A stretch of DNA of 64,000 nt. Source: Arctopsyche grandis (taxonomy: Eukaryota > Arthropoda > Insecta > Trichoptera > Hydropsychidae). The stretch lies in the NCBI RefSeq assembly GCF_051622035.1, contig NC_135365.1, positions 23,994,001 through 24,058,000 on the forward strand, written 5' to 3'. Under the pieces are notes generated by a model. It made no database searches, was not told where the DNA came from, and was given only the letters and a program-made list of their open reading frames with translations. The position numbers and the translations under genes were made by a program. The stretch's first letter is position 1. Every line of letters starts with the position of its first letter. Below are positions 42,222 to 54,369 of this stretch, in pieces.

Positions 42222-44321
42222 GTGAGCAGAGTTCTCCTTATGTCATAGCTATTTCCAATACGTTCGTGGGTAGACGAGACGCCGTCTACAGACCAGATGA
42301 CTGCGCCTGCTCCAAAAATCAGTTTGCGTCGGCGACATATGATCGAGTGACGTAAATTGAAAATAAAATATCACACGGCTCCAAAAACATGACTAGAGGT
42401 GACTGCAATCGCAGTTCATTGACTAAAATGAAAAGTCATCGTAAACTGTGCAGTGCTGATCTAGTATAATCAAGGCAAACATTGGATTGAAAATATACAG
42501 TGCTGGTGGAAGGCGTGTGAGCTTGCATATTTAAGGCATAAAATATACAACAAAACACGATGCGCTTTAGGCGTGAAAAATGTGTGGGATTAAATGGCTC
42601 CCAATAGTGTTTGTTGTGCATTCGCGCAAGTGAATCCAGTGAGTATGTGCTTATAATAGTCCAGCAGTAAGAACTTTAGAAGTTGGTGGGCGTTCTATGT
42701 ATATAATGCCATTCCTGTGCTATTCCTGAGCTGCATAATTTTTGGGCGCAGGTGTTTCATCAGTGTAATCATCATAAATGAACATTTCAATCTTCAGCCT
42801 ACGTTACATTATATGTAACAGAAATAGGCAACATTTATACAGCTGAGAGCCACAACCAGTGGAAGCTGAAATTCTAAATTACTTGGCTATATAAGAGAAA
42901 AGACGATGGTCGTAAAAAATAAAATTAATAACTAATGTGTGTACATTCTGCAAATCATTAAATGAAATTATCTTCGAAGGGAAATTTTTTTTGAGAAAAA
43001 AATTATTTAATTGACATTTTTATGGGATAACACCCAAAAAATGATAACATCAATAAAATACTTAATTTATGGATATTGAAATTATGTAAAATAATTAGGA
43101 TAAAATTGGCGTGCCACCTACCTATTCACATACAACATTTTTTGTGTTATGTTATTATATATGTGTTCGTGCAGTAAATTATCGTATGTTTAGTAAGTTG
43201 TTAGTGATTCGAATAAAAAATTATACCGTCAAAATAATGATGTATTTCTTCATGACTTCTTGATTGATCGCCGGCTGCTTTCTGATGCTTTCCATCTCTG
43301 TTATAATTGGTATTGGTATTCCGGAAATGTCGGCGATTTATCGTAAGGAATAGGCTGATTATTGTGTTTCGCTGTTGGATATTTTTCATCCCTCGATTTG
43401 TGATCGTTTCGTCGGAACACAAACGTGGACGAGCCGATTTCGCCGCAACGACCCAGGGTCGTTATCGGAAAACCATATACAAAATCGTGGTCGCAATAAT
43501 AAGAAAAGGGTACGAAATTCCGTTTCGTAGCAGGGGTTGTTCGATAAATCCTCGTAATAAAATTTAAGCTCGAAGGCCTCTCGGCTTTCGGGTCTGTGTT
43601 CTTCCTCCTTGTTTAGTTGGGTCGGTCTCTGCCTTTCTTTGACCCAACATTTTTCGCATGATCGATGCGACAGCTTACAATCGGTCCTTGCGTAACTCGT
43701 AGGTATGTACATAATACAAACCTCGACAATAGGATTTTATGATATAAAACAAAAAGATTCGACAATAATTCATGAGATGTTTTTTTGACCCAGAATAATT
43801 CCTTATTTATTACTGAATCATTTTTTTTGCTTATTCGTCTCAACTTAATGATAGTACGATTTTTCCCAGTGCCCTTGGAGTTGTGAAATACAAGGCTGAA
43901 TTTAAATTAATTGCGAAAACAATTAGTGTGAATTTTCAAGTTTTTTTCGACGTTCTCACATAATTTTTGCAAAAAGTCTTGACGATCTTATTTATATCGT
44001 AAATCGTGTTGAACAACCTTAATGCAGTAGAGTGTAATATTTAAGGAATATATTTACGAGCAGGTGGGATTTACTTTAGTCTTTATTGACCTTAAGTTTG
44101 ATTAATTTCTACAGGGTCTTTGATGTATGTACTTCTGAAAGGAGAAGTAAGCAATATGTCGGATTCAAATGGATAGAAATTGTGTCACCTGAAATACTCC
44201 CATGTACCGTCTAGTAGTATAGGTTTTCAGCCTCTTTCATAGGATGCTCAAATGAGCTCAAAATCGTTCCTTAAATTCATAATTATAAATCCGAGTAATA
44301 TCGTGTATCAATAGTTAGTAT
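42222..44321. other. No gene seen (possible first intron)
   Basis: No recognisable repeats with ends. Short open frames only. A sequence near 43300-43720 is less AT-rich but shows no coding signature. Confidence 0.5.
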
Positions 44322-44330
44322 GATTGTTAC

Positions 44331-44697
44331 GGGTCTACGTGACGAGACAGAATGTTAAATTACAGAAAACACAAATATCGGAAGGCAAAGATCGAAAATC
44401 GAAAGATCTTAAGTCGAAAGATCAAAAAAAAATGGTGCATGGTAAACGGTACATACTCACTTAATTTGCGCGAGCAGGATACAACAGGAACAAGAGGAAC
44501 AGGCTTTTCCTCCCGTATTAATGTGCGCGCGCAGAATACGGGAGGAAAAGCCTGTTCCTGTTGTACCCTGCTCGCGCAAATTAAGTGAGTATGTACCGTT
44601 TACCATGCACCTTTTTTTTTATCTTTCGACTTTCGATCTTTGCCTTCCGATATTTGCGTTTTCTGTAATTTAACATTCTGTCTCGTCACGGAGACCG
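44331..44697. mobile_element. Foldback MITE, 367 bp, with 9-bp target duplication
   Basis: Same family as 37858-38231: GGGTCTACGTGACGAG ... CTCGTCACGGAGACCG, arms about 175 bp. Flanked by GATTGTTAC at 44322-44330 and 44698-44706, a perfect 9-bp duplication. That length fits Mutator-like or Merlin transposition; it excludes Tc1, PIF and typical hAT. Confidence 0.92.
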
Positions 44698-44959
44698 GAT
44701 TGTTACCTACATATAGTCGTTTGTAGTATAAGACTGGCATGGAAAATTTTTTCTAAGATCACAACCTATTGAAAATGTAATGATTTTTTGTAATGAACAA
44801 AATATAATACAATAATTCTCATAACAAATCGTAATGTAACAAAAATGAGACAAAATCAACGATGGCATTTTGACCCAGTGTCTACTTTTGGTCGTCTCCC
44901 TGTCTCGTTCGAGTCGTAGTATTTCCCCGTTGGCAAACGGCTAGTTAGACCCTTGCACT

Positions 44960-45080
44960 CTTTGGTGACGTCATTGGGATATCTCTCCCTCGGTGCGTAT
45001 CTTCCGATGACGTAGATACCTCGTGACATCAAGAGGGATGCTCATCGGTGTCACCGATGACGGTAGTCTTGCGTCAGGGT
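44960..45080. promoter_or_regulatory. Cluster of TGACG/TGTCA half-sites
   Basis: Six CRE/AP-1-like cores within about 111 bp: TGACGTCA at 44966, TGACG at 45008, TGACA at 45024, TGTCA at 45049, TGACG at 45058 and CGTCA at 45072. Sequence here is non-repetitive and less AT-rich than its flanks. bZIP or nuclear-receptor binding is inference. Confidence 0.35.
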
Positions 45081-45330
45081 CGTACATTTTACCGTTCATG
45101 TGTCCGATATGTATTTTTACATTTTTTTGCGCTTTCTAGAATCGGAACTACATACATATCTATCGCGGCGCGTATCATATCTTCCCCCCCGTCCAAAATA
45201 TAAATCATATCAAGTCATAAATCGGAAATGTCGCGACACGTCGTACGATTATGTTTGTGTGTTTGTGTCGCTCTGGGTTTGAAACAGCGTTTATCTCGTT
45301 AACTTGTCATTTTTCACACGTGACATTAAG

Positions 45331-45435
45331 ATGGACGGTTCAACTATTATTCGTTTTCGGCTATGGAGAAACTTCCTCATATCAGATAAGTCCACCTTTT
45401 GGGCTCTATTGATACAGGATAAAGCTAAGTTATGG
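45331..45435 (+). CDS. Candidate short coding exon downstream of the TGACG cluster
   Basis: ATG with good context (AAGATGG), 35 codons (MDGSTIIRFRLWRNFLISDK...), then a strong donor (TATGG|GTAAGTGT). No similarity recognised. Could be an alternative first exon; could be chance. Confidence 0.2.
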
Positions 45436-45576
45436 GTAAGTGTAATGTTATGTACTTCAAATGAACCGAGTTTTAGAATTCGAAAATATCTTATATGGAA
45501 AAATACTGATAAGGAATTGAAAAAAACAAGTATTTGATTCCAGATGCTATATTAGAAACACTAAAACTACATATAA

Positions 45577-46212
45577 CAGTGGTGTAGTCGGACCAGGTCG
45601 CCGCCCTGGCACTTTGATTGATATGAAAATTGTTTTTCGAGTACAATTAAAAAATAATTTGGCCCATATTTCAAATAAAATTTTGTATACAAAATATTGT
45701 GAGCACACAACCAAATCGTAATCTAAGCATATTCAAAACTTAAAAGACGTTTTGATGAAATTTATGGGCATTTTTTTATTATCAAAATCCACCCAAAATT
45801 TCGAAAGAAAATATTCTTTGCACATGAGCATAGATAAAATAAGGGAACTCAGCTAAAATAAATAGTCATCTATAAATTCACATGTTAATAATTTCATAGT
45901 TTTTTGGCATATAGGTACATATATCGTTTTAACATTGCTAAAAGCAAATTTTGCTGTTGACACACGTACACGGTTTTGCAAAATCAAAGATGTTGAAGAG
46001 GATGCAGTATGGAAGTTCTTATAAAATATAAAAAAAAATCATAATTTCAACAAGTAAGAATATTTGTTAATTAGCATTTGATTTTTTTTATTAATATTTG
46101 AACTACCAATATCAGGATACATATATTTTTTAAGTAACGAAAAAAGTGGGAGGGGGAAGGTTGCAAAAATTAAACACTGCCCGGTTCTTTTTTATTTAGC
46201 TCTACACCACTG
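45577..46212. mobile_element. Non-autonomous hAT, 636 bp
   Basis: Ends CAGTGGTGTAG and CTACACCACTG; flanking direct repeat CATATAA (7 bp). Same terminal family as 33807-35118. The interior has hAT-like scraps at most (AAATCCACCCAAAATTTCG region) and no usable frame. Confidence 0.88.
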
Positions 46213-46219
46213 CATATAA

Positions 46220-47850
46220 GTTGATATTGTTGCTGATATACCCATCAACATTTCTGTCATATAAATGCTCTCTTGTGTATAATTATGATAATATGAGAAT
46301 AAATTAACAATATAAGGAAAAAATAAACTTTGCTCGATAAAGAGGAATAGAATATTTGCTACATACATATGTACGTAATTTTTAGTAGGGGGGCTTTGTC
46401 CCGTTGTTTTTTCTAGTGAAATCTAGTGCTAACATGTTTTGCATCCTGATCGCACGCATGCTAGTAAGAGTATACTCGCACACAGTCTTGAGCAGGTTGC
46501 AAAAATTGAAATTTCACCCGTTATAAATGTAATTTAACCTACTAAATTAAGTTTTCTATGGTAACTATTCCATTGGGAATTTTAAATCTACTTAGTTTTC
46601 GAGAAAAAATTGATGAATATATGTATAAATCCATAGAATTAGGTCGCGTATTTGTATAACAATATAGGGTAATGAGCAAAATCCAATACATTGTAATTTA
46701 AGAGTGATCAATGAGACGAATTCTTTCTAAATAACATTTTTCAATAAAGTGTTTCAATAAACTTCGCTGAGCTGTTCTTTAGTACATATATTCTGATTTC
46801 TTTCAACAATGTATCGCATTTCTTGTTAAAAATCGTTCAACTTAAATATTTACACTGTCGATCTATTTCCGATACACTTATATACTGTCGGCTATTAAGA
46901 CGTTACGCTAGAAATTTTATATATCAGTTTCTTATCGCTAGGGTTTTTTTTTTACCAATTTCAAACATAGGATAACCGCTAATTAGAAATCGTGCGAAGT
47001 AATTACGATATTCGAAAAGAATCGGCTACGTCACATATCAAAAATATCCGAACACGCGTATTCTACAGCTATTTTTTCCACCAGAGTCATCTCTATTCCA
47101 GCTCGCCAGTTTCGTCACTTCTTACCAATGTTTGTAAGTGTGTGTGTGTACGCTAAAAGATGAGGAAGATGCGAATTTGTGGCTGTTTTATGATTATCGT
47201 GTTGCGTATTCGGAATGACAGGGCCCAGCAAATAATTATGTGCATACAGTAAACATATGCCTACAAAATAATTTATTATATTGAACTCGGCTGCTAAGAA
47301 TGCACCCACTGATGATTAACGACTATTCAATACGGCTGGCTCTATGTCTTGAGTGCAACCAAGTGCATTTTTTTTTGCTTTTATTCAGCGAATAATGATT
47401 TTGCAACCTTCGTAACGTGAGAAAACCTCACGATCTCCGAAAATGTGTTATGTAACGAGCACATGGTCGTTACGTCACGCCGGCAACACTGCGCACACCC
47501 GCAGCTAAGGGGTTAACGTTATCGATCGCTTATCTTTACACACTCTGTCGCAATTAGTGGAGAATGTGCAGTTTCGACAATTCTACTTAAAATCTAGGCG
47601 ATGTGTTGAGGTAAATTGAAACTTGAATGTTTTCTTTCACCTTGGAATTGTTAAATCGCCTATTGATTTTTGCAAAGCGACATAAATCCGACAGTCGACG
47701 ACCTAATAAGTTCACACGTGTTCTTCTGGGTAAACGTCTGATTTCACTGCTAGAATACCTGTAATATTATTGGGTGCTAATAGTATTGTTTATTGCTTTC
47801 TATAAACATATGTATATTTATGAACATATTTTATTTTAACACATACTATA
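46220..47850. other. No gene seen
   Basis: Unique-looking, AT-rich. No repeat ends and no coding evidence. Confidence 0.5.
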
Positions 47851-47854
47851 TTAA

Positions 47855-48105
47855 AATTCGAGTGCTGAAATTCGAAAATTCGAGATGCTGGAAACTCGAA
47901 TTATGCGATAAATAGGACAAGGTTGCGAATTTGTTAGAACTGTTTCAATGAAATCTGACAAATTGGCAAAAAATAAATTGAATCTGATAGGGAATAATCG
48001 ACCTGGAGTTATATATCTAAGGTCTGACCAGCAACACCGGGCTAGGGATTGAACCTGTGACCATTTGGAAGTATTACGCGCTAACCACTTAAGTTTAGCT
48101 TCAAC
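47855..48105 (-). mobile_element. SINE, minus orientation, decayed
   Basis: Inverse of the 15.3-kb copy: GAACTGTTTCAATGAAATC, ATAATCGACCTGGAGT and AAGGTCTGACCAGCAA. The inverted B box is GGGATTGAACC at about 48047, followed by CGCGCTAACCACTTAAG, the inverted A-box area. Confidence 0.75.
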
Positions 48106-51100
48106 TACCTGAAAATCATTGAATACATATCTTATATATTGTAACTTATCAATAACATCAGGCAAATAAAGTAAAATATGTACATGGAAATCGAGATACG
48201 AGTACATTTTTTGAAGAAAACCATTTTCCTTTAAAATATGTTGTCAAAAGTAACTCGTAAAAGTTATAAAATAATACTTTCACGTACATTCTGTTATTGA
48301 TACCCCAACGTCGTCTAATATTTATCTGTCTTATACATTGTTAGATTACCATGGGGGGATTTTTGGGCATTTTGTTCTGTTCCAATTGTCATACATATTC
48401 CCTTTGTGAAAAAAATGAAGCTGAATTTTGGTGTATGAGAATAATGATGTAAATTGAAATGGAAATTTTATTAATTTTGGAATTTATGTCATAAGTCGCA
48501 TTTTAGATTTGGTTTGACCATTTATGCCCAGCTTGCTCGAATATTTGCGTACATACGTCAATGGGACAAGTGTTATTCCTAAACATATAAGAGTACAATA
48601 CCAGTTATCTCATCGTCCATTGCTGTGGCATTGTTGAAATCGCATCTGACAACAGTTGTTAGTCGGTGACTCATTCGAATGAAATTACTCTAGTCGTACG
48701 TACGCCTACGTGTTGCTGATTCTTAACCGGTTCTTGCAAAATGCTATCGGTTTCACGTTTGTATTAACTTTTTTTAAAAAATAAAGTTACGCACTGGCTA
48801 CAGAAGCACCACTAGGGTTTCATTCGTTTTTTCTCCATGATCTAATGATGATGATATCACATGTTGCGGTACAAAATGATTACCCGAGCTGGTAATGACG
48901 CTTGTAGTTTTTATGTGGCATTGTTGTGTGCATCCTGTTTTCCGCTGAGTAAATTCTCATCTCTTGGGTCGCTCACGCATAAAAATTAGGATTGTTCCAC
49001 TAGCTGATTTATTTATGTGTTTATCTTAGCACATTTGCGATAGCACTTGTACGTTTTGTTTCTACCGTGACACATTCCCCTAGGCGTTATTGTGACCTCG
49101 TGAATATGTGCACCAGATTTATCTGTCGTAATGCTTGTGGTCATTTTTTTTTTAATATTTATTCATGTTAATTGGTATTTTTATCGCTTTTACCTTTGAT
49201 GTATGCGTCCGTTGGAGATTACGCGATTTTCCTATTGCATATTGACCCGTTCGGAGCTGCTGCGCGATTATCTAACAGCGTATTTCACTTCTCGAAAAGG
49301 GGGGATTTTTGCCTTTCTATAGACATAAGGGATAATACGCGAGAACGTAGGGATAACGATTTGTACAGTTTGTTTTCTCGTAAACGTTCGAATATCCTTT
49401 TAGAGTTTCTGGATATATTTTCGTATGAAAATGTTTGATGCTAGTAATCCTCATCAACCTCCCGAAATAATAATTAAATATAAGAATACGAAAGGTTGGG
49501 TTCAGGATATGGGTATATTATAGGAACAATCGGTTCATGGATAATAGGATGAAAGCATCAGCATCACAAAGAAAAATATTCATCGCCCACGAATAACAAT
49601 CGGAAAGTAACTACACATCAATCAGTTGTCTCATTGTGAAACAGAAAGAAACATCTCCATTAGACTGTGCTTTTTATTTAATCTTTTTTTTTTGTTTCTA
49701 TGTATATCTGGTCAAATCGAAAAAAAAGTACATAAAATTTATGCCATGAAAATATTATAAATATTGAAGGTTTCACATCTGTTACGATATTTGCAACATT
49801 GCGCTTGATTTGCACTCGTATTTGTTTTCTTTGAACCCAAATTACCCCCTGGCTGTTTATTTCCATTAGCCATTTGGTTTCGACGCCCGTGCTTATTCTC
49901 ACCGTATTGAGTTTTTGCTACAATTGTTATTCCTGTGTAATCATGTAAAATATTTATTTTGAATTGAAGTGCAATTTAATATCTAAAGTAAAATGTTGGT
50001 TTAAATTATTTTCCAAAAAATAAGTAAAACTCTATTGGTATAATATTTAAGAGTGAATAGAAAATTCGCTCTATGTTCTTTTGAAACGTAGTCCTCATTC
50101 CCATTTCCGTCGTTGACTCACAAGGGTTGCCAGATATACTCTTTCAATAAAAATGTTTTCGCATTGTGTTCACATAAGCGGATTTTTCTCCAGCTTCTAT
50201 TTGTCGAATTCGACGTTTACTCGAAAAACGCGTATTTCGACTGACACTTGAAAGAGTCACAAAGGCAATTTCTTCGAGGTGGAAAGTAAGGGTGAGAGTA
50301 AAGGGTGGGACGCGGGATAAGACACCATTGTGTAATGTTTGAAAAACGCTGTCGCGAACGTCTGCGTGACCAAGTTTTTAAAACGATAAATTCCGAAGAA
50401 TGACGGTGGGGTCCTTAGATATCTTGTTGCGATAAAGTGTAATACGAGCGATAGAAATCGAATCATTTTACATAAATTTGTAGAATCGAAATGAGAATTT
50501 CGTCCTTTTTACGCGGTCGCTTTGCGAATCGTGTAATTTTTATGCAAGGCAAGGGGAGGGTGTGGGATGTGTACGCGCGACGAGGGACCGATTGGGGTAG
50601 TCGATGATGTTCAACTTCTTATTCGAACAGTTTTTCTTCGCAAGTGTGACAAGCGCTGCCCCACAGTATTGATTAAGCAGCCTTGCCCTAGTTCCTTTCA
50701 CGGAACCCTCCCCAACACCACCCATTCTCCGCTCCCACCCCTCTACGGATACCCACAATGGCACCCCACAATACCTCGAGCTACCAATCATTCTTCTCAA
50801 CCTCCCCCCCCTCCCCTATCTCTTCTTGGACTGTCTTCATTACAAATCCTGTTAGGTATCTGATAGACTTCCATCATAACCAATAGTGAAACTTCACTCC
50901 TTATTCTGCAATTATCTTATCTTTTCACTCTTAAGTACAACTCTCGTTCGAAAGATATGCTATCTGGAGCTTTAAACGCACACTCAGAAACCGCACAGCT
51001 CACCGTTGAATTAGAACCCATCTACTTTTTGCGATCATCTCGTGTATAGGCCGTTTTTATATGGTTTCCCGACTTATGTTGTACACTCTACTTCTTCGTT

Positions 51101-52108
51101 TTGTTAGCCCGATTTTTTCACACGTTTTTGCCGACCTGTCGCAAAAACTCCTTTCACGCTTTTTTACACCTCTGGGTCATTTTTATTCAGTTTTCTCTGT
51201 GTATGAATCATAGTGTGGAAATGCTATATTTTTTTCACTTTCATCCCTTACATTGACGAGTCTCCATTTATCAGACCTTTCTTGTCTTTATTTTGATTAA
51301 AAATAAGTTTTTGTAGCCGTATTTGTATGTATCTTGCGAAAAATTCCTCTGCCTAGTTTCCTCGCCACACCTAAACTGCTTTCACAACTGGACTCGACGT
51401 TCAATTTGGGAATCGCTTGCAATAAATAGTGAAGCTTCGCACATGCAAGCATCAATCAAGTCCAGATTTATAGCAGTCTTGTGTGTCTCGTTATAAGATA
51501 TGTCGCCTCGTAATTGCCACGACGCGTGTGTACAGAACGAATCCCTGTCACACAATTCGGTTTGCGGGTTCAATCGGTCCACAGATTTGTCATATTAGAT
51601 CGGTCGTGTACATACTCTTTGTTAAGTGGTTCATTCATCCGTCTAGCTTCGCGTCTTCATTCAATCGACAAATTGTACCAATTGTTGCTCTCGTTTATAA
51701 ACTGACCCGCGCGATCCTTTTTGACTCCACTGGGTCATCGGCACGTGTTCATCTTCAAGCCTAATAGATTCGTTTAAACAGTTTCTTAGATTCAATTTAA
51801 CTCCAACGTGCTCCATTTCAGACCTTTTTTTCATTTTAGCATCGCCATCTTCCTAATACGAGCACTTGATATTATGTAATTGCGAGCCGGTTTAACTAAT
51901 CGGGTTTCTCGCGCACGCATTTACGCAATTGTATTATGTATTGTAATTGTATTATGCACGACACATCCAAAACTAAGCGGCATTCCTAAAGCTTACTAGA
52001 TTTTATATTTTTACCGTTAAGTTTCTTGGTTGATCTAACTTTGCTGTTAATAAATATTCCAAATATTCAGGATGATATTACTTGTTATAAGCAAAGATCA
52101 GCGTTGGA
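48106..52108. other. No gene seen
   Basis: Mostly non-repetitive by eye. Open frames (49172-49438, 50567-50863, 51483-51764) lack splice or composition support. Pyrimidine-rich stretches near 50700-50820. Confidence 0.5.
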
Positions 52109-52225
52109 GGAATGCTTTTCAAATAACAATGGACCGCTCCGTTAGTGTTTAAAGTTGGAGAGCAATAAAATGTGGTTCTTTTAAGAAATTGTCAATAGTG
52201 AACCACTTTTGGTGCAAAAAGCATC
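52109..52225. repeat. Small MITE-like repeat, copy 1 (partner 56389-56494)
   Basis: GAATGCTTTTCAAATAACAA at the left and GCAAAAAGCATCC at the right are inverted ends. Same layout as the 56.4-kb copy. Confidence 0.6.
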
Positions 52226-53920
52226 CATTTAACGCCAATCTCTGGTTATAAGTGACTAATATATAGGATGTAAAACGTATGTGCAGAAGGTATAGAGGTC
52301 AGATGAACAAATTAAAGAAAATGTATGGATGAAGGTTACCCAAGATGGACAACAGAAGATTCCATATGCTGATATACATACATGCTAAGATTGTAATATG
52401 TCATTGGAAAAATTCATTATGTTTTGTGGTTGCTCTTAAGTTACACTCAAAAGTGCGTCACGGGACGTACACATACATGGGCTTCAGTGGTGACAGGTTT
52501 GTTTTCATGTCATTATTTATTCTTATTATTTCGACAAGTTTCTCGTACGTTTCTACAAATATGGGAATCACCGTCATCGATCACTGTCAAACCTATGTCA
52601 ATACAAGGATAAAATATCCGCGAAACCACTGCAGGAGGTGAGGCTTGCGAAGGAACGCGGCGGTACAGATTTGGCGTACGTTTTGTGCATGTGCAAAACA
52701 ATCTAAATAAAAAACTCGCGTCGCCTACCTCTATTTGTGTAAACGTTTACCTTTATGCGTTTAATTTACATAAAAATTGACAAAAAATATGTATAGGTTT
52801 CTTGGAGTATTTCACGCCTCTCTGCTTAACGACATTTCCAAGTGCTGTTGACGCGATAGGGCGCTAATTGCGCTTGCGGTATTTTAATTAAATACCCAAC
52901 TGGAACCCGATCGACTATTTAATGTGCCAATTTATTTCAGTAGTCAAATTTCCAGTTGGCGAAACGGGTGACGTCAAAAACATGGTATTGCATAATTATA
53001 GCGCACGGCCATCGATGCATGCGAACGTTTGGTTATTCTACTCGTTTATTTGTGTGGTCGAATCCAGCACATCCTTTTTGAAGATTAACTTTTTTTTTTT
53101 GGATTGCTTAAGAATAAGTCTTCTTGACAAAGTATCGGCGAAAGAAGTCCCCGTCGTCGGATTAGCCAAGCGCCATTAAACCTCCAGAAGTCCATGGCAG
53201 AAGCTGTGTCCCGGCTCTGCGAGTGGTTTTCACTGTAATTTGTTGACCTTTGGGAGAAACTGGGTCAACGGGCTGGCTCCTCCTCGCACCCTAGTTCCCT
53301 TTGCCCTTTTCGAGCCCTACCCCACCCCGTATACGCGAGCTTGCCCCGACTTGCGTACCCTTGGCATCACGCAGGAATTTCCAATGTATGTACAGTAGGG
53401 AGCTCGATAAGCTCGACTCTCTCCCCCCCTCACACACACACATCTCTCCTTCTCTTCATCTTTTTTTTGTGCACTCAGTGTATACATACATTCACACATT
53501 TTTTTTGAAGCGTTTCTGAAACTTTTATATCGCGTGTACCCGTCGTGTCCTCTTCACTTTTATGTGCCGACCAAATGGGCATATCATATCTGTGGACCGT
53601 GTCGTTTATTTTATTTTTCACCGTATCGTTCCCGTTCTATTTTATTTTAGATGTGCATATTATCGCCGTGTCCTTTTTCATTTCGCTGCAGGTGAAAATA
53701 TATACTTTTTGTAGACGAAGAATACTTTGTGACTCTTTTAGCAGCATTTTATGAAAAATTATAATTTAGATACATATGTACATAGATAAATCTTCACCTG
53801 TTCTGAGAAATCTTTTCGATGTTTAGCATGTCACGTAACGTAAGGTGGTAATACTGTCTCAAATAGTTTTGCTAGTTTGGACACAGCTCTTTGGTATTCA
53901 TCTTGGATCCTTTATTGGCG
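52226..53920. other. No gene seen
   Basis: The 52590-52720 portion resembles 9030-9180. The frame at 52922-53179 has no supporting signals. Confidence 0.45.
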
Positions 53921-53927
53921 TTTATGG

Positions 53928-54045
53928 GCGAAATCACACAGTGGTGATTGTGGCACGTGTTTTTTTTTAGATACTTTTAAACATGCGAAAAAATGATGCG
54001 TGCCGTGCTGGCCATTCATGGGACGCCCGGCATGCTCCGCCTCAC
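53928..54045. mobile_element. MITE left arm (GGGCGAAATCACACAG family)
   Basis: Matches the left arm of 36724-36974: GGGCGAAATCACACAG, then TTTTTTTTAGATA.TTTTAAAC. The right arm is absent or unrecognisable. Confidence 0.6.
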
Positions 54046-54212
54046 AATGATCTTTTGGACCTTTTTCGGTCAAATTGTATGCTTGTATTTATCCTTGCTT
54101 GACAGTGATCGATAACGGTGTATTCCATATTTGAAGAAATGTAAGAGACCACCCACGACGAGGAGCCATGCACGCGGTGTTCCGTTCATCGCTGTATGTT
54201 TTCGCCCTACCT

Positions 54213-54369
54213 CAGTGGCGTGCTGTAAAAATCTCTACTTACTTACGCGTGCGCAAGCAACATTCAAGGGAACTAGGTGACGTCATACCGAGTCCTTTTG
54301 TATGCTGTTCGCGCACACGTAAGAGAGGCTGTGCGACAAAAACAGGAAGTTTTTCACGGCTCGTCACTG
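54213..54369. mobile_element. Palindromic MITE with hAT-like ends, 157 bp
   Basis: Left CAGTGGCGTGCTGTAAAAA, right TTTTTCACGGCTCGTCACTG (inverse with mismatches). The arms continue (TTACGCGTGCGC and GCGCACACGTAA). TGACGTCA lies near the centre. Related half copy at 62565-62661. No clear 8-bp duplication. Confidence 0.7.

Noticed and set aside
49172..49438. 88-codon + frame as a gene
   Set aside because: No acceptor/donor support, ordinary composition, no recognisable motif.
52922..53179. 85-codon + frame as a gene
   Set aside because: No splice signals or motifs; adjacent sequence gives no exon partner.
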